64,000 nt of DNA, taken from assembly GCA_034189865.1 (NCBI GenBank), contig JAXHTV010000013.1, forward strand, positions 1 to 64,000. The letters are read 5' to 3'. A model generated the notes under the pieces. The model saw only the letters and a list, made by a program, of their open reading frames with translations, was not told where the DNA came from and did no database searches. Below are positions 26,153-36,041 of this stretch, piece after piece. The position numbers were made by a program, and so were the translations under genes. This DNA comes from Pseudomonadota bacterium. Its GTDB lineage: Bacteria > Pseudomonadota > Gammaproteobacteria > UBA5335. Every line of letters starts with the position of its first letter. The stretch's first letter is position 1.

Positions 26153-26926
26153 TCACGATTCGATTGTTCCGAAGTAGAGTTCGGTATCGTACAGAAAGGT
26201 GACGCGGCCGCCGTGCTGGTGCCGGTTGAATAACGCCTTGAGCTCGGCGAGCATGGGTTCGAAGCGCGGATCGCCTTCGGTGGGAACGTAGGATGACGAA
26301 AGTACGCGACCTTTCAGTGCTTCGAAATCGAAGACTTGCTGGTTGGCCAGCTGATGACGCTCGAAGCCTTGCGGGAAAAACGCCTCGATGACCGCGTCGT
26401 CCACGTTGCGGCGTCGGACCTTATGGTAGTCCGTGCCGAAGCGCCGCAATAGCTGTTCGTAGTCGGTTAAAAAGGGTGTCACCGCGCCGCTGCGCGTATT
26501 CCATAGCAGAACGACCCAGCCGTGAGGGGTCAGAATCCGCTTGAATTCTTGCCGGGCCGCGGCAGCCTCGAACCAGTGGAAGGCTTGGGCGGCCACCACA
26601 TAGTTCACGCTGTGGTTGGGTAGAGTCGTCGCTTCCGCCTGGGCCGCGATGCTGTGAAACCCCGGCCAGGAGCTCAACGCTTCTTCCGCTGCCCGGCGCA
26701 TGGGTTCGTTCGGTTCCACCGCCCAGACGGCATGACCGGCACGCAGGAACAGCTCAGCCGAGATGCCAGTCCCCGAGCCCACGTCGGCGATGACCGATTC
26801 GGGGGCGAGGCCGGTCCGTTGCCGTAAAATCTCCAAGACCTCGGCGGGATAGTGCGGGCGGTAGTGGCGATAGTTCTCCACCCGATCGGAAAAGCGCACT
26901 TTGGGATCGCGGTCTTGGATGGGCAT
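26153..26926 (-). CDS. Class I SAM-dependent methyltransferase (Methyltransf_11 type)
   Basis: A 257-residue methyltransferase with SAM motif I IADVGSGTG near residue 45, an acidic end of strand 2 (WAVEPNEPM) near residue 69, and AQAFHWF near residue 113. It belongs to the small-molecule group often annotated as methyltransferase type 11; the opening FSDRVENYRHYRPHYP is typical of them. The substrate is unknown. It lies 34 bases after the thioesterase-like gene on the same strand and may be transcribed with it. Confidence 0.85.
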   Translation of the reverse strand: MPIQDRDPKVRFSDRVENYRHYRPHYPAEVLEILRQRTGLAPESVIADVGSGTGISAELFLRAGHAVWAVEPNEPMRRAAEEALSSWPGFHSIAAQAEATTLPNHSVNYVVAAQAFHWFEAAAARQEFKRILTPHGWVVLLWNTRSGAVTPFLTDYEQLLRRFGTDYHKVRRRNVDDAVIEAFFPQGFERHQLANQQVFDFEALKGRVLSSSYVPTEGDPRFEPMLAELKALFNRHQHGGRVTFLYDTELYFGTIES

Positions 26927-26960
26927 ACCGGCTCTACAACGAATAGTTACAAGGCGCCGA

Positions 26961-27866
26961 TCAGCGGCGTCGCGGTGGCCGAACCAAGTGCGTCATGGTG
27001 CCGAAAGCTTTCAAACGGCCAGAGTCCGCGCCATACAAATGAATTTGATTGTGACTCAAGCCTTGTTCCCGGCGGAAGGCTTGGCTGTATCCGATCACAT
27101 CCTCGCCCGCCACCGGCTCACAGAAAGCGGCCTGGATGGTTAGGGTCACCGCTAAACCGAATTCACTGGCCAGGGATGAACCTGATCCGCCCCCCACGTT
27201 ATCGAAAAACGTCAGCAATTGGCCCGCCGATATGTTTCCCTGAAAATCGTATTGTTCAGGATAGTCCGCCTGGACCATACGGCATATGCCCGGCGCCATA
27301 TAGTCTACAGCACTTCCGGGGTGGGCTTGTTTCATCGCTTGGTTGAACAACTTAACGATATTTTTATGGGGAGAGTCTTCTAGGCTCCCGGGCAATTGGA
27401 ACGGCGGTTGCTCCAGAGTTGGGTGGTTATGGTGTGTCGGTGATTCAGCGGCGTCTGCGTCGTAATGGCGAAAAACCACGTTGGCCTGTGCAATGGGCTC
27501 CTGCTCGCTGTTCACAACCACGCTGGAGACGAAAATGAACTCTTGGGTTCGCCGGGTGATGCGAGCCTGTGCCGTCAGTGTTTCTCGCCCGCCGCCTTTC
27601 AAGTAGGAGACTTGAAAGTCCAGCAACTGCGAGGTTTTTTCGGGAGCCTGTGCCGTGTGTGCGTGCACCAGCAATTTGGCCGCGTCGACCAGAAAGGTGG
27701 CGATTTTTCCCCCGTGGGTTCTCCCGCCCATGTTCATGTTGGACGCTTTAAATGGCACAGTGAGGGTCAAAGACTGATCGTCTGACAGGGCGGACACGAA
27801 AGCGCCGGTTTCCTGTCCCCAGAGATCCTGTTTATATGTCTCGTTGATTGTATCTTTGGTTAGCAT
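26961..27866 (-). CDS. Double-hotdog acyl-CoA thioesterase-like protein
   Basis: A 301-residue protein with two hotdog folds. The first (residues about 35-150) contains MNMGGRTHGGKIATFLVDAA, the loop-helix pattern of PaaI-type thioesterases. The second (about 195-295) has DFQGNISAGQLLTFFDNVGG. Fused double hotdogs of this kind hydrolyse acyl-CoA. In the second half the usual H-G-G is replaced by I-S-A-G, so only the first site may be catalytic. ATG 27866 is preferred; a TTG four codons upstream at 27878 is possible. The gene is divergent from the diguanylate cyclase at 28074. Confidence 0.7.
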   Translation of the reverse strand: MLTKDTINETYKQDLWGQETGAFVSALSDDQSLTLTVPFKASNMNMGGRTHGGKIATFLVDAAKLLVHAHTAQAPEKTSQLLDFQVSYLKGGGRETLTAQARITRRTQEFIFVSSVVVNSEQEPIAQANVVFRHYDADAAESPTHHNHPTLEQPPFQLPGSLEDSPHKNIVKLFNQAMKQAHPGSAVDYMAPGICRMVQADYPEQYDFQGNISAGQLLTFFDNVGGGSGSSLASEFGLAVTLTIQAAFCEPVAGEDVIGYSQAFRREQGLSHNQIHLYGADSGRLKAFGTMTHLVRPPRRR

Positions 27867-28073
27867 TGACTGGCCCAAGGTTTAAAACGCCAAAGAATAC
27901 TCGACTGATCGACAAATGGACAGGCTTAACTGGTTGATTAGCTGGATTTGTTCCCGGAAAAAGATATTGGGGCGTCAGGCAAACTTTGCGTGTTGCCGTG
28001 AATAGGCGCACAATGCGGGCGCCAACGCGTTGCCGGTGTTGCGACAATGGAACGGACGGTCTGTTTATAGCGT

Positions 28074-30005
28074 ATGGAGCTCGCGGAAATATCAGCTAGA
28101 TATCACCCAGGGAAGGGCGTTTGGACGGTGAATACCGCGCATCGTGGGTATGAGGCGGCTACTCGGCAGTTCGGCCGACGTAAGGTGCTGTTTCCTGTCT
28201 TCCGAATCCTCTTGGTGCTTTCCCTGTTGCTCCTTAGCAACACAGCGATGGCCGAGCGTCACGGAACTGAAATGCCGGTTTCGCTCGAAGCTCGCCAATT
28301 TTCGTTGGCGGAATACGCCGAGCACTTGATTGATCCCACCGGGAATTTAAATCTTCGCGACGTACGCTCGATGGAATCGGGTTCCGCCTGGACCGGAGTG
28401 GACAACACTGCGACCAACCTTGGTTTTACCGGTGCGACTCATTGGTTTCGTTTTCGCCTGAAAAACGAAACGGATTCCGCTGGCACCTGGATGTTACTGA
28501 TCTCCAATCCCCTTTTGGATGATTTGCAACTCTCTATTATTGCCTCGGACGGGCGGATTACGGACTATGCAACGGGCGACCGGTGGTTGTTCGAACAGCG
28601 GCCGGTTCGTAATCGGAATTTCGTTTTCCCGATCGCGATGTTGCCCGGTGAGCGGGTCGACGTCTATGTGAGGGCCCGCAACGAGGGGTCGTTGCAGGTA
28701 CCCATGTCGTTGATGACCGAACATGCGTTCCACCTGCGTGAGCGCAATGAGCAACTTCTACTGGGTTGCTATTACGGCATCGTTATCGCCTTGGCACTTT
28801 ACAACCTACTAATTTTCCTATCAATCCGGGACCGGAACTATCTGTACTATGTGATCTATCTGGTCAGTTTCGGATTGCTCCAATTCACCTTAAACGGTTT
28901 GGCATACGAATACTTATGGCCAAACAGCCCGATTTTGGCGAATCGCTCCATTCCGTTTCTGATTGCGGTTTCGATGATGGGGGTAGCCCAGTTTACCCGC
29001 ACCTTCCTCGCGCTGTCCGAGAACTCGCGGCCTTGGGATTGGTTCTTTCGGGGGCTTTTGGTGGTATTCGGGGCCATTGCCGCCGTCGGTTGGTTCTTGC
29101 CGTTCGCGATCATTCTCCAGGTCGTCACCGCCATTACTTTAATGACTGTGCTTGCCATTTTCACGGTGGCCGGTCTTTGTTTTGTGTGGTCTGTGCGGGC
29201 GGTTCGATATTTTCTGTTGGCGTGGACGCTTTTTCTACTGGGCATCGTCGTCTACATCATTAAGACGTTCGGATGGCTGCCGCCGGTCTTTGTCACTGAG
29301 TATGGGATTCAGATCGGTGCGGCACTGGAAGTGATCCTCTTGTCCTTTGCATTGGCCGATCGCATTCGCTTGCTGAAAGAGGATAAAGCCGAGCTTCAGC
29401 GCGAAGCTGCGGCGTCGTTGGAACGCAAAGTCGCCCATCGCACCCGTGCCCTCGATGCCGCATTGCGGGAGCTGTCGTTGGCCAACGAGAAACTCAAGGC
29501 GCAGAGCGCAACCGACGAGTTGACGGGGATTAAGAACAGAGGCTTCTTTGAGAGCGAGCTGCGGGCGGAGTGGCGCCGCGCTCACCGTGCTCGATATCCG
29601 GTGGCCCTGTTGATGATCGATATCGATCACTTCAAACGGGTGAACGATACGTACGGCCATCTCACGGGCGATGAAACATTAAAACAAGTGGCCAAACTGA
29701 TTTCCCAGTCGCTGCGACGCCCGGGCGACATGGTCGCCCGCTATGGTGGTGAAGAGTTTGCGGTGTTGCTGCCCCAAACTGACTGGGACGGCGCATTGCA
29801 CTTGGCCGAGCGGACCCGCCGCAGCATCGAGCAGACGCCCGTGGAATCCGCACAACGTAAGATTCCTCTCACCATCAGTGTGGGTGTGGCGGTCCGCGTT
29901 CCGGAGGATACTGACGGGTATACTCAACTGGTCGCCGATGCCGATGAATGTCTCTACAAAGCCAAGGCGGCGGGCCGTAACCAGGTTCAAATGTTAGAGA
30001 CTTAA
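28074..30005 (+). CDS. 7TM-DISM diguanylate cyclase
   Basis: A 643-residue signalling protein. A signal sequence around residues 42-62 is followed by a periplasmic 7TMR-DISMED2-type sensor domain (about 65-215), seven membrane helices (about 220-420), a short coiled coil and a C-terminal GGDEF domain. The active site reads GGEEF, and the inhibitory site RxxD (RPGD) stands five residues before it, so it should make cyclic-di-GMP and be product-inhibited. The 7TM-DISM part binds an unknown extracellular ligand, often a carbohydrate. The start is uncertain: ATG 28074 lacks a good ribosome site, and a GTG at 28128 is possible. Confidence 0.9.
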   Translation: MELAEISARYHPGKGVWTVNTAHRGYEAATRQFGRRKVLFPVFRILLVLSLLLLSNTAMAERHGTEMPVSLEARQFSLAEYAEHLIDPTGNLNLRDVRSMESGSAWTGVDNTATNLGFTGATHWFRFRLKNETDSAGTWMLLISNPLLDDLQLSIIASDGRITDYATGDRWLFEQRPVRNRNFVFPIAMLPGERVDVYVRARNEGSLQVPMSLMTEHAFHLRERNEQLLLGCYYGIVIALALYNLLIFLSIRDRNYLYYVIYLVSFGLLQFTLNGLAYEYLWPNSPILANRSIPFLIAVSMMGVAQFTRTFLALSENSRPWDWFFRGLLVVFGAIAAVGWFLPFAIILQVVTAITLMTVLAIFTVAGLCFVWSVRAVRYFLLAWTLFLLGIVVYIIKTFGWLPPVFVTEYGIQIGAALEVILLSFALADRIRLLKEDKAELQREAAASLERKVAHRTRALDAALRELSLANEKLKAQSATDELTGIKNRGFFESELRAEWRRAHRARYPVALLMIDIDHFKRVNDTYGHLTGDETLKQVAKLISQSLRRPGDMVARYGGEEFAVLLPQTDWDGALHLAERTRRSIEQTPVESAQRKIPLTISVGVAVRVPEDTDGYTQLVADADECLYKAKAAGRNQVQMLET

Positions 30006-30016
30006 GTCGCTCAATT

Positions 30017-30037
30017 ATCCGCCGCGAGCCGGCGGAT
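30017..30037 (+). terminator. GC-rich hairpin after the diguanylate cyclase gene
   Basis: ATCCGCCG and its exact complement CGGCGGAT enclose a 5-base loop, 12 bases after the cyclase stop. There is no T-run behind it, so it is at best a weak terminator or a stabilising 3' structure. Confidence 0.35.
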
Positions 30038-30100
30038 CAAAGCGCGATCCGTAGCGCTTTCGCACCTGCCGATCACCCGCAACAGGGAGTTTGACCCCCT

Positions 30101-30622
30101 ATGGTCGATTCTACCGAACTGCTGTTTTCCGGTGATTTTCTCACCCTGGTGCGTGAGTCCGTTGAGCTTCCGGGAAACATTCGAACGCGTTTGGAGATTA
30201 TCCGCCATCCGGGTGCATCGGCGGTGTTGGCCTTGGATGCCTCGGCCCGGCTTTGCATGCTCCGGCAATACCGCCATGCGGCCGGTGGCTGGTTATGGGA
30301 GATCCCCGCCGGGAAGCTGGACGGTGCGGAAGACCCTCAACTCGCGGCCCGGCGTGAGCTGGAGGAAGAAACGGGATACCGCGCCGATACGTGGTCCAGT
30401 CTCGGGGAGATTGTTCCCAGCCCTGGGTTTTGTGACGAAGTGATTCATCTGTTTTTGGCTCGCGATCTCATTCTGGGTGAGGTAAATCGGGAGGTCGATG
30501 AAGTGATGGAAGTGCATTGGTTGGAAACCGAGCAGCTCGATGCCATGGTTCTAGACGGCCGTATCCGCGATGCCAAAACCTTGGCCGCCTTGTACCGTTT
30601 CCGGTTGTCAGGAAATACTTAG
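30101..30622 (+). CDS. NUDIX hydrolase (ADP-ribose pyrophosphatase type)
   Basis: A 173-residue protein with a perfect Nudix box: GKLDGAEDPQLAARRELEEE followed by TG, i.e. G-x5-E-x7-R-E-L-x-E-E-x-G-Y, at about residues 74-96. The sequence after it (PSPGFCDEVIHLFLARDL) with a proline-rich loop is typical of ADP-ribose pyrophosphatases such as NudF. It should cleave ADP-ribose or a similar nucleoside diphosphate sugar to AMP and sugar phosphate with Mg2+. AGGGAG lies 11 bases before the ATG. The gene is convergent with the small membrane protein gene. Confidence 0.88.
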   Translation: MVDSTELLFSGDFLTLVRESVELPGNIRTRLEIIRHPGASAVLALDASARLCMLRQYRHAAGGWLWEIPAGKLDGAEDPQLAARRELEEETGYRADTWSSLGEIVPSPGFCDEVIHLFLARDLILGEVNREVDEVMEVHWLETEQLDAMVLDGRIRDAKTLAALYRFRLSGNT

Positions 30623-30644
30623 CGGCCGGTTTTAGGCGTCGGGT

Positions 30645-30920
30645 TCAGGACTGATAGACTCCCATTCGCCGCGGTATCCACCAGATGAATCCGAAAACGA
30701 GTGTTTTCGCGATCAGTGTCATTGGCGGGACGTCTTTGTCTTTCAGGGCCAGGAAAGCCACACCAATTTCCAGGACATGAATCACAAGAATAATCAGCCA
30801 CAGCATCCCAAGCGGGTGAGCGAACCACTGGCCGGTGATGGCCATCACCGCGATGGCCGCCATATGAAAAGCGATGATGCCCGCCCCTTGGGCGATCCAG
30901 AAACTGCGGGATTCGAACAT
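30645..30920 (-). CDS. Small three-helix membrane protein, unknown
   Basis: A 91-residue protein with three hydrophobic segments (about 8-28, 36-58, 66-83) and a short basic C terminus (IPRRMGVYQS). The histidine, proline, leucine and glutamate pattern (HPLGMLWLIILVIHVLE) vaguely recalls DUF4499/TMEM254-type proteins, but I cannot confirm this. Codon use looks normal and the frame is clean. It lies 111 bases downstream of the spoVR stop on the opposite side of transcription order, so it is not clearly part of that operon. Confidence 0.55.
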   Translation of the reverse strand: MFESRSFWIAQGAGIIAFHMAAIAVMAITGQWFAHPLGMLWLIILVIHVLEIGVAFLALKDKDVPPMTLIAKTLVFGFIWWIPRRMGVYQS

Positions 30921-31031
30921 GAGCCCTTCCCTGGGTTGAAATTACACAATTGATGAGTGCGTCCTGCACTCGAAAACGATCACTCTAGCATAGCAAATGA
31001 AAGGCCTATGGCCATCAGTCCTACTTTGGGG

Positions 31032-32408
31032 TCATTCGCCGACGCTGATTTTGGTCTCCCGGCCTTGGCTGTTAATGGTGTGAAGAATGACCGGGCGGCG
31101 CCAAACAGTGTGGATGTAACCCAAAACTTTCCTCGCCGAGTCGGCATCGAGTCCTCGGCCGTCCGTCTCGTGGTCGTGGGTGAGTATCAGGGTGCCGTCC
31201 TTTTTCAGCTCGGTGACATTCACATGGGGTGCGCCAAAGTGATATTTCGGTGACACGATGGCTTCTCTGATTTCATCGATATCCCAGTCGGCCACGGTTG
31301 CTTCGCGGCCACCGCGGCGGGCAGTGTAGCGGAACAGGCCGAGTTCCTGAGCCAGAGATTCGTCCAGGTTGTTGCGAATAAACGCGAAATCATCTTCCAG
31401 GCTCATGATTTCGCGGGCCGCTTTCAAGCCTTTGTCCTCAATGATTTTTTCCCACATCTTGAACCCGAGGTGGTATGGGTTCACTGACAGCGACACTTGT
31501 TGTTCGCCGGCATAGGGGCGCACCACGTCGGAATGGGTTTTGATGGCATCGACATACATCTCCTGCGGGAGAAAATCCGCCTCTCGGAGCAAGCGCGCGT
31601 GCCAATAGGAGGCCCAACCTTCGTTCATGATTTGGCAGGCATAGACGGGTTGAAAATAGAACGATTCCTCGCGAACGGCGAGGAAGATGTCCCGTTCCCA
31701 TCCCGCCATTTCAGGCGCGTACTCGGCAATAAACCAGAGTAAATCGCCTTCCGGGCGAGGCGGAATGGCAATTCGGTTGTCGCCGATTGTCGATGGTTTA
31801 TCCAACTCGCTGCCGGGAAGTTGTCGATAGCGATCCTGGAAGGCGGATTTTGGCTTGGGGCTGGCCTGTTCACGAATCTGGTCGGCGTACAGCGGCCGAC
31901 GTAGATCCTGATGAATCTCAATGTGTTGTTCCAGGGCGAACGCCGCATCCAAGACCTGCTCGACCCGTTCTTGGCCGTAAGTCTCGATGGCGTCGTTGAT
32001 CCGTTGGGCGTGGCCAGCGGCCTGCTCTACGATGTGATAACCGGCCTGCTCTTGAACCCGCCGAAACAGCACGTTGTTTTTGCTGAAATCGGCATGACCG
32101 AGAACATGAGCGGTAACCAGCACGTTTTCGGTATCTTTGTTGGTGTTGGCCAGGTAGGCGTGGCCGGGATTGCCTGGGACGACCACTTCGAATATGTGGG
32201 AATGGCCCATGCGGTGTTGAATCAACTGATAGATATAGCGGACACCGAATGACCAGTGGGGCATCCGCACCGGCAGGCCGTAAACGGCCACTTCCATCAT
32301 GAAACTCGGCGGTACGTGTTCGAATTGCACCGGGTAGTAGTCGAGGCCATATTGGTCGGCGAGCTGCTCGATATCAGCTTGATATTGGATTTGATTGGTC
32401 GCGTTCAT
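31032..32408 (-). CDS. spoVR: SpoVR family protein (YcgB)
   Basis: A 458-residue SpoVR family member with the conserved MPHWSFGVRYIYQ, HSHIFEVVVPGNPGHAYL, DFSKNNVLF and NEGWASYWHARLL segments. In bacilli SpoVR affects the spore cortex, but in proteobacteria, which do not sporulate, the protein (YcgB) is encoded with yeaG and yeaH as a starvation and stress set whose molecular activity is not settled. It is the third gene of that operon here, 23 bases after yeaH. The length is close to the usual 480-510, slightly short. Confidence 0.95.
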   Translation of the reverse strand: MNATNQIQYQADIEQLADQYGLDYYPVQFEHVPPSFMMEVAVYGLPVRMPHWSFGVRYIYQLIQHRMGHSHIFEVVVPGNPGHAYLANTNKDTENVLVTAHVLGHADFSKNNVLFRRVQEQAGYHIVEQAAGHAQRINDAIETYGQERVEQVLDAAFALEQHIEIHQDLRRPLYADQIREQASPKPKSAFQDRYRQLPGSELDKPSTIGDNRIAIPPRPEGDLLWFIAEYAPEMAGWERDIFLAVREESFYFQPVYACQIMNEGWASYWHARLLREADFLPQEMYVDAIKTHSDVVRPYAGEQQVSLSVNPYHLGFKMWEKIIEDKGLKAAREIMSLEDDFAFIRNNLDESLAQELGLFRYTARRGGREATVADWDIDEIREAIVSPKYHFGAPHVNVTELKKDGTLILTHDHETDGRGLDADSARKVLGYIHTVWRRPVILHTINSQGRETKISVGE

Positions 32409-32431
32409 GACCTCTCCCCGTCAACGTAAAA

Positions 32432-33580
32432 TCAGGCGGCATCCACTGACTGATGCCCGAAAAAGGCGCGTATGCCTTCCCAGATATCGTCTTGTGTGCC
32501 CAAGGTGAATCGAGAACCTAAATCTTGCTCCGCAACCACTTCGTCGAAGATGCGGGCAAACTCGGGATAACGTGGCAGTTGCGTGATGGCACCGACCTCG
32601 ACAAAACCGGTGAAGTTGGAGATTCCCGCCAAGCGGGACAAGGATTGGGTCGCCGCATCGTGATCGTCGGGGAAGTTCTCCCCGTCGGAGGCGTACATGA
32701 AATAAATGTTGTACTGGCTGGGGTCGTAGCGCTCGTCAATGATGTTCAGCGCTTTCTCAAAGCAGGTGGAAGCGACGGTTCCGCCTTGACCACTGACCTG
32801 GAAAAAATCTTCTTCCGAAAACTCCCACGCTTCCATCGTGTGGCCGATGAACACCGAATCGAGCTGTTTGTATTGTCGCCGAATCCCTTGCAAGGTCCAG
32901 AAGAAGAACGTTTTGGCCAGCACCCGTTCCCGTTCGCCCATAGAACTGGATGCGTCCAGGCCGAAAATGACCACCGCCCGGGCGCTGGGTTGCGGGCGCA
33001 TTCGAAGTTGACGAAAACGCAGGTCGTCGTTGGTGAATGCGGGTTGGCCTTGGTGCACGCTGCGCCGCTTTAGTGCCTCCTTCATGGTCCGGCGACGGTC
33101 GAGCCGGGCCCGTGCACCCTTTTTATCCCAACCTTCCCGTCGCCAGTCGGATTCTTCCACTTCGCCGGCGACTCGCGGCTGGAGGTCCGGAAGTTTGAGT
33201 TCTTCCCAGAGCCAGTCGACGATCTCATCGACCTTCATCTCCAGAACGAACTCCATGCCACCTTGGTTGTTGCCACCACCCTTATCGTCCCCCTGCTGTT
33301 GCTGCGGGTTGACGAGTTGGTCGCCGGGTTCGACCTCGCCTTGGCCGACGCCGCTCTGCTCCTCGGGGCGGTTGAGCTTGAACCGGTAGTGTTCCAGAAA
33401 CTTCACCGGTACCCGAACCCGGCGGTTGCCATTGCCGCTCATGACGTCGGCCTGGCCGATCAGACCGGGTAGTTGTTCGCGTACCGACTCACGAACTTTT
33501 TGGTTATGTCGAAGCCAATCCCGGGCACCTCGGGAAAACAGGTCGTACCATTGCTGTTCGTGATGGTCAAACATCGTCAA
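32432..33580 (-). CDS. yeaH: YeaH/YhbH family protein (DUF444, VWA domain)
   Basis: A 382-residue DUF444 protein. A basic N-terminal part (about residues 1-60) and a variable glutamine- and glycine-rich linker (about 75-110) precede a von Willebrand A-like domain with the MIDAS start FGLDASSSMG near residue 210. The MIDAS serines are intact, so metal-dependent partner binding is possible. YeaH works with the kinase YeaG in E. coli stress and nitrogen-starvation responses. It lies between yeaG and spoVR, with 162 bases separating it from yeaG. Confidence 0.93.
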   Translation of the reverse strand: MTMFDHHEQQWYDLFSRGARDWLRHNQKVRESVREQLPGLIGQADVMSGNGNRRVRVPVKFLEHYRFKLNRPEEQSGVGQGEVEPGDQLVNPQQQQGDDKGGGNNQGGMEFVLEMKVDEIVDWLWEELKLPDLQPRVAGEVEESDWRREGWDKKGARARLDRRRTMKEALKRRSVHQGQPAFTNDDLRFRQLRMRPQPSARAVVIFGLDASSSMGERERVLAKTFFFWTLQGIRRQYKQLDSVFIGHTMEAWEFSEEDFFQVSGQGGTVASTCFEKALNIIDERYDPSQYNIYFMYASDGENFPDDHDAATQSLSRLAGISNFTGFVEVGAITQLPRYPEFARIFDEVVAEQDLGSRFTLGTQDDIWEGIRAFFGHQSVDAA

Positions 33581-33742
33581 AACCTCTCAACCAATGTGGT
33601 CGCGTGTGTTTTTGTTCTCCTCTGTCCCTGCGGGGGCGTTCAGTTCCCGCGCACGCTCCAAATCAAACCTTTGCAGTTCGATGTTCCGTTACGATATTGG
33701 AGGCACGTTTTGTGCCAAAGATTATCGTTTTTGTTTGATCTT

Positions 33743-35686
33743 CTATTCTTGCGACAGAAGCGTGGTGACGTAGTTCAATGCTTCTTCCGCGCTGTATTCG
33801 TCATACCCGTATTCATTGACCAATCGTTCTTGAACTGCCGAAATCTTACGTTGGGTTTCTTCGTCCGGGCGGGTCTTGGAACTGACTAGGCGCAGCACAT
33901 CCCGACGTTCTTCGAATAGGTACTGCTCAATGGCCTCGTGCAGGCGGGAATGGCTGTCGAGGGTGAATTTCTCGCCTTGTTTGTAGGCCACCATCGCTTT
34001 GCGAACGACCTCTTGCCGAAACGATTCCTTGCCGGAATCGGACACGCGAATTTTCTCCTCCACTTGGCGCAAAAAGCGTTCGTCAGGTTTGCGCTGTTCC
34101 GCGGTGACCGGATCGGTTACGTCTCGTTTGTCCAACACCGCTTCGACTTCGTCGAGGTATTTTTCCAACAGCCCCTGGGCTTCGTCTTCGAAGGAGGCAA
34201 ACAGGGCCTTGTGAACGTCTTGTTTGACCCAGCGGTTGTAGAAGTCCTTACGGGCCGCTACCAGGTAATCCACCCATTGGCGTTTTTGTTTAGTGTCCAT
34301 TCGGGCATCGGCTTCAATGGCGTCTTTCAATGCCAGCAGTACTTCCATGGTGCTCAGGCTCTTAACCCGATTGCGGACGATGGCGTTCGAGAGTGCATTG
34401 ATGACGAACCGCGGACTGATGCCGGAAAGGCCCTCTTCCGGGTTATCGGCATGGACTCGGTCTACTTCGTTTGCGCTGACACCTTCCACATCTTCACCGG
34501 CATACAGACGCGCTTTCTGGGACGGTTCCATGTTCTCGGTATCGTGCAGACGGGTGAGCGAGGCGAATACCGCCGCAACTTCGAGTGCGTGAGGGTCCAG
34601 ATGCACATCGTGAAAAGCGCTTGCCTTGGCAATGAGCTTGCGATAGATCTGGGCTTCGTCTTTGTAGGAGAGCGTGTAGGGAACCTGGACGATGACCATT
34701 CGATCGAGGAGGGCTTCGTTCTCTTTTTCCTGCAAGAACTTATGGAACTCGGCCAGGTTGGTGTGCGCCAGGATGGTTTCATCCAGGTGGATCAGCGGAA
34801 AACGTGACACCTTGACGTTTTTCTCTTGTGTCAGGGTGAGCAGCAAGTAGAGAAATTCTCGTTTAACTTTGAGAATTTCGATCATTTCCAACACGCCCCG
34901 ACTGGCAGCATAGACTGCCCCGGACCACGACCACGCCCGCGGATCGCCTTCGTCGCCGATTTCGGCCACTTTGGATAGATCCACCGAACCTACCAAATCG
35001 GCAATGTCGGCCGTGGTCGGGTCGTGGGGGGCATAGGTTCCGATACCCATGCGGTCCGATTCGGACAGAAAAATGCGCTCAACAGGGACTTGCATGAAGT
35101 CGCCGTCGAACTCGTCTTCCAATCGGCTGCGAGTGTAAGGTGAAATCTCCCCCGATATTTCGATACCGTAGGTTTCGCGGAACGACGGCCGCACGCTGTG
35201 CGGAATCAGGTTGAGCGGATTGCCGTGAACCGGACAACCTTCGATGGCGAAGAGTGCGCCGTCATCGGTGTGGCTGTACTCTTCCAGACCCCGCTTGAGC
35301 AGGATCACCAAACTGGATTTGCCGCCCGAAGGAGGGCCGAGTAGCAGTAGGAGGCGTCGCCCGACTTCGGTGCCGGCGGCGGCGGCTTTGAAGTAATCAA
35401 CGACTCGGCCCAGGGCCTCATCGACACCATAGAGATCCTGGGTAAACAGGCCGGTAGGTGGGTTGTCGCCCGGTTCTTCGCCGGTGATGCTCCGGTGCTT
35501 CCAGCGGAGCATGTCCCACATGTACTGGTGACTGTTACGGGCCACCAATTGAGGCGAATGGGGCAGCACGTCATTGAGAAACTCGCGGAGGGTTCCGCGC
35601 CAACGGGTCGCCTTGTGTTCCCGAGAATACGCTTCGAGCGTTTCGATCAGTTTCCCCGGATCGCTTCGACGTCGGTTACTCGGCAT
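33743..35686 (-). CDS. yeaG: PrkA-type serine/threonine protein kinase (YeaG)
   Basis: A 647-residue PrkA family protein. The N-terminal AAA-type ATPase part has the Walker A loop GPPSGGKSS near residue 117. The C-terminal part (about residues 430-640) is the PrkA kinase-like region. YeaG is a stress-induced kinase in E. coli; PrkA acts in sporulation in Bacillus. Size and the following yeaH and spoVR genes make the assignment safe. A GG-N10-GC sigma54-like element lies about 195 bases upstream of the ATG on the same strand. CTAGGAGGCC just before the ATG is a strong ribosome site. Confidence 0.95.
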   Translation of the reverse strand: MPSNRRRSDPGKLIETLEAYSREHKATRWRGTLREFLNDVLPHSPQLVARNSHQYMWDMLRWKHRSITGEEPGDNPPTGLFTQDLYGVDEALGRVVDYFKAAAAGTEVGRRLLLLLGPPSGGKSSLVILLKRGLEEYSHTDDGALFAIEGCPVHGNPLNLIPHSVRPSFRETYGIEISGEISPYTRSRLEDEFDGDFMQVPVERIFLSESDRMGIGTYAPHDPTTADIADLVGSVDLSKVAEIGDEGDPRAWSWSGAVYAASRGVLEMIEILKVKREFLYLLLTLTQEKNVKVSRFPLIHLDETILAHTNLAEFHKFLQEKENEALLDRMVIVQVPYTLSYKDEAQIYRKLIAKASAFHDVHLDPHALEVAAVFASLTRLHDTENMEPSQKARLYAGEDVEGVSANEVDRVHADNPEEGLSGISPRFVINALSNAIVRNRVKSLSTMEVLLALKDAIEADARMDTKQKRQWVDYLVAARKDFYNRWVKQDVHKALFASFEDEAQGLLEKYLDEVEAVLDKRDVTDPVTAEQRKPDERFLRQVEEKIRVSDSGKESFRQEVVRKAMVAYKQGEKFTLDSHSRLHEAIEQYLFEERRDVLRLVSSKTRPDEETQRKISAVQERLVNEYGYDEYSAEEALNYVTTLLSQE

Positions 35687-35879
35687 GGCTCGGCCTCCTA
35701 GTGGCTCTCGTTGGGACGGGCAATCGAGGGTTATGGTCCCGCGGTTGCTCCCCGCCTTTGTCGGTTTGCTTCCCTAGCGTTGATTTTCCTTATGTACTCG
35801 ATGTTTATGATGTTGGCTTTTGGCATGCGGCCGGATCCATTTCGCTCCGACCACCCGTGGCAAGCCTTGTTGTAGACTC

Positions 35880-35897
35880 AAGCATAAAGCATGCCAA
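35880..35897 (-). promoter_or_regulatory. Candidate sigma54 (-24/-12) promoter for yeaG-yeaH-spoVR
   Basis: On the minus strand the 18 bases read TTGGCATGCTTTATGCTT. They keep the invariant GG and GC separated by 10 bases, as in the -24/-12 consensus TGGCACG-N4-TTGCA, with mismatches at three less conserved positions. Transcription would begin near 35871, giving a leader of about 185 bases to yeaG. Sigma54 and NtrC control of yeaGH is known in E. coli, which supports the reading. The match is not perfect, so this remains a candidate. Confidence 0.45.
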
Positions 35898-36041
35898 GCG
35901 AGTGTTTCGGCTAAAGGCCAGTGCTTAGTTCTTCGGTGATCCTTTAGACTGTGTTTTCTCGCGCTGGTTCGGTGCGCGGGCCGTAACTGTAATGTTTGTA
36001 TAGGTTTTCGGTCGATTCGAGCCTTCACTTGAGTCATTGTG

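Noticed and set aside
31032-35686. Sporulation genes suggested by SpoVR and PrkA
   Set aside because: The set yeaG-yeaH-spoVR is common in non-sporulating proteobacteria and the rest of the window is Gram-negative.
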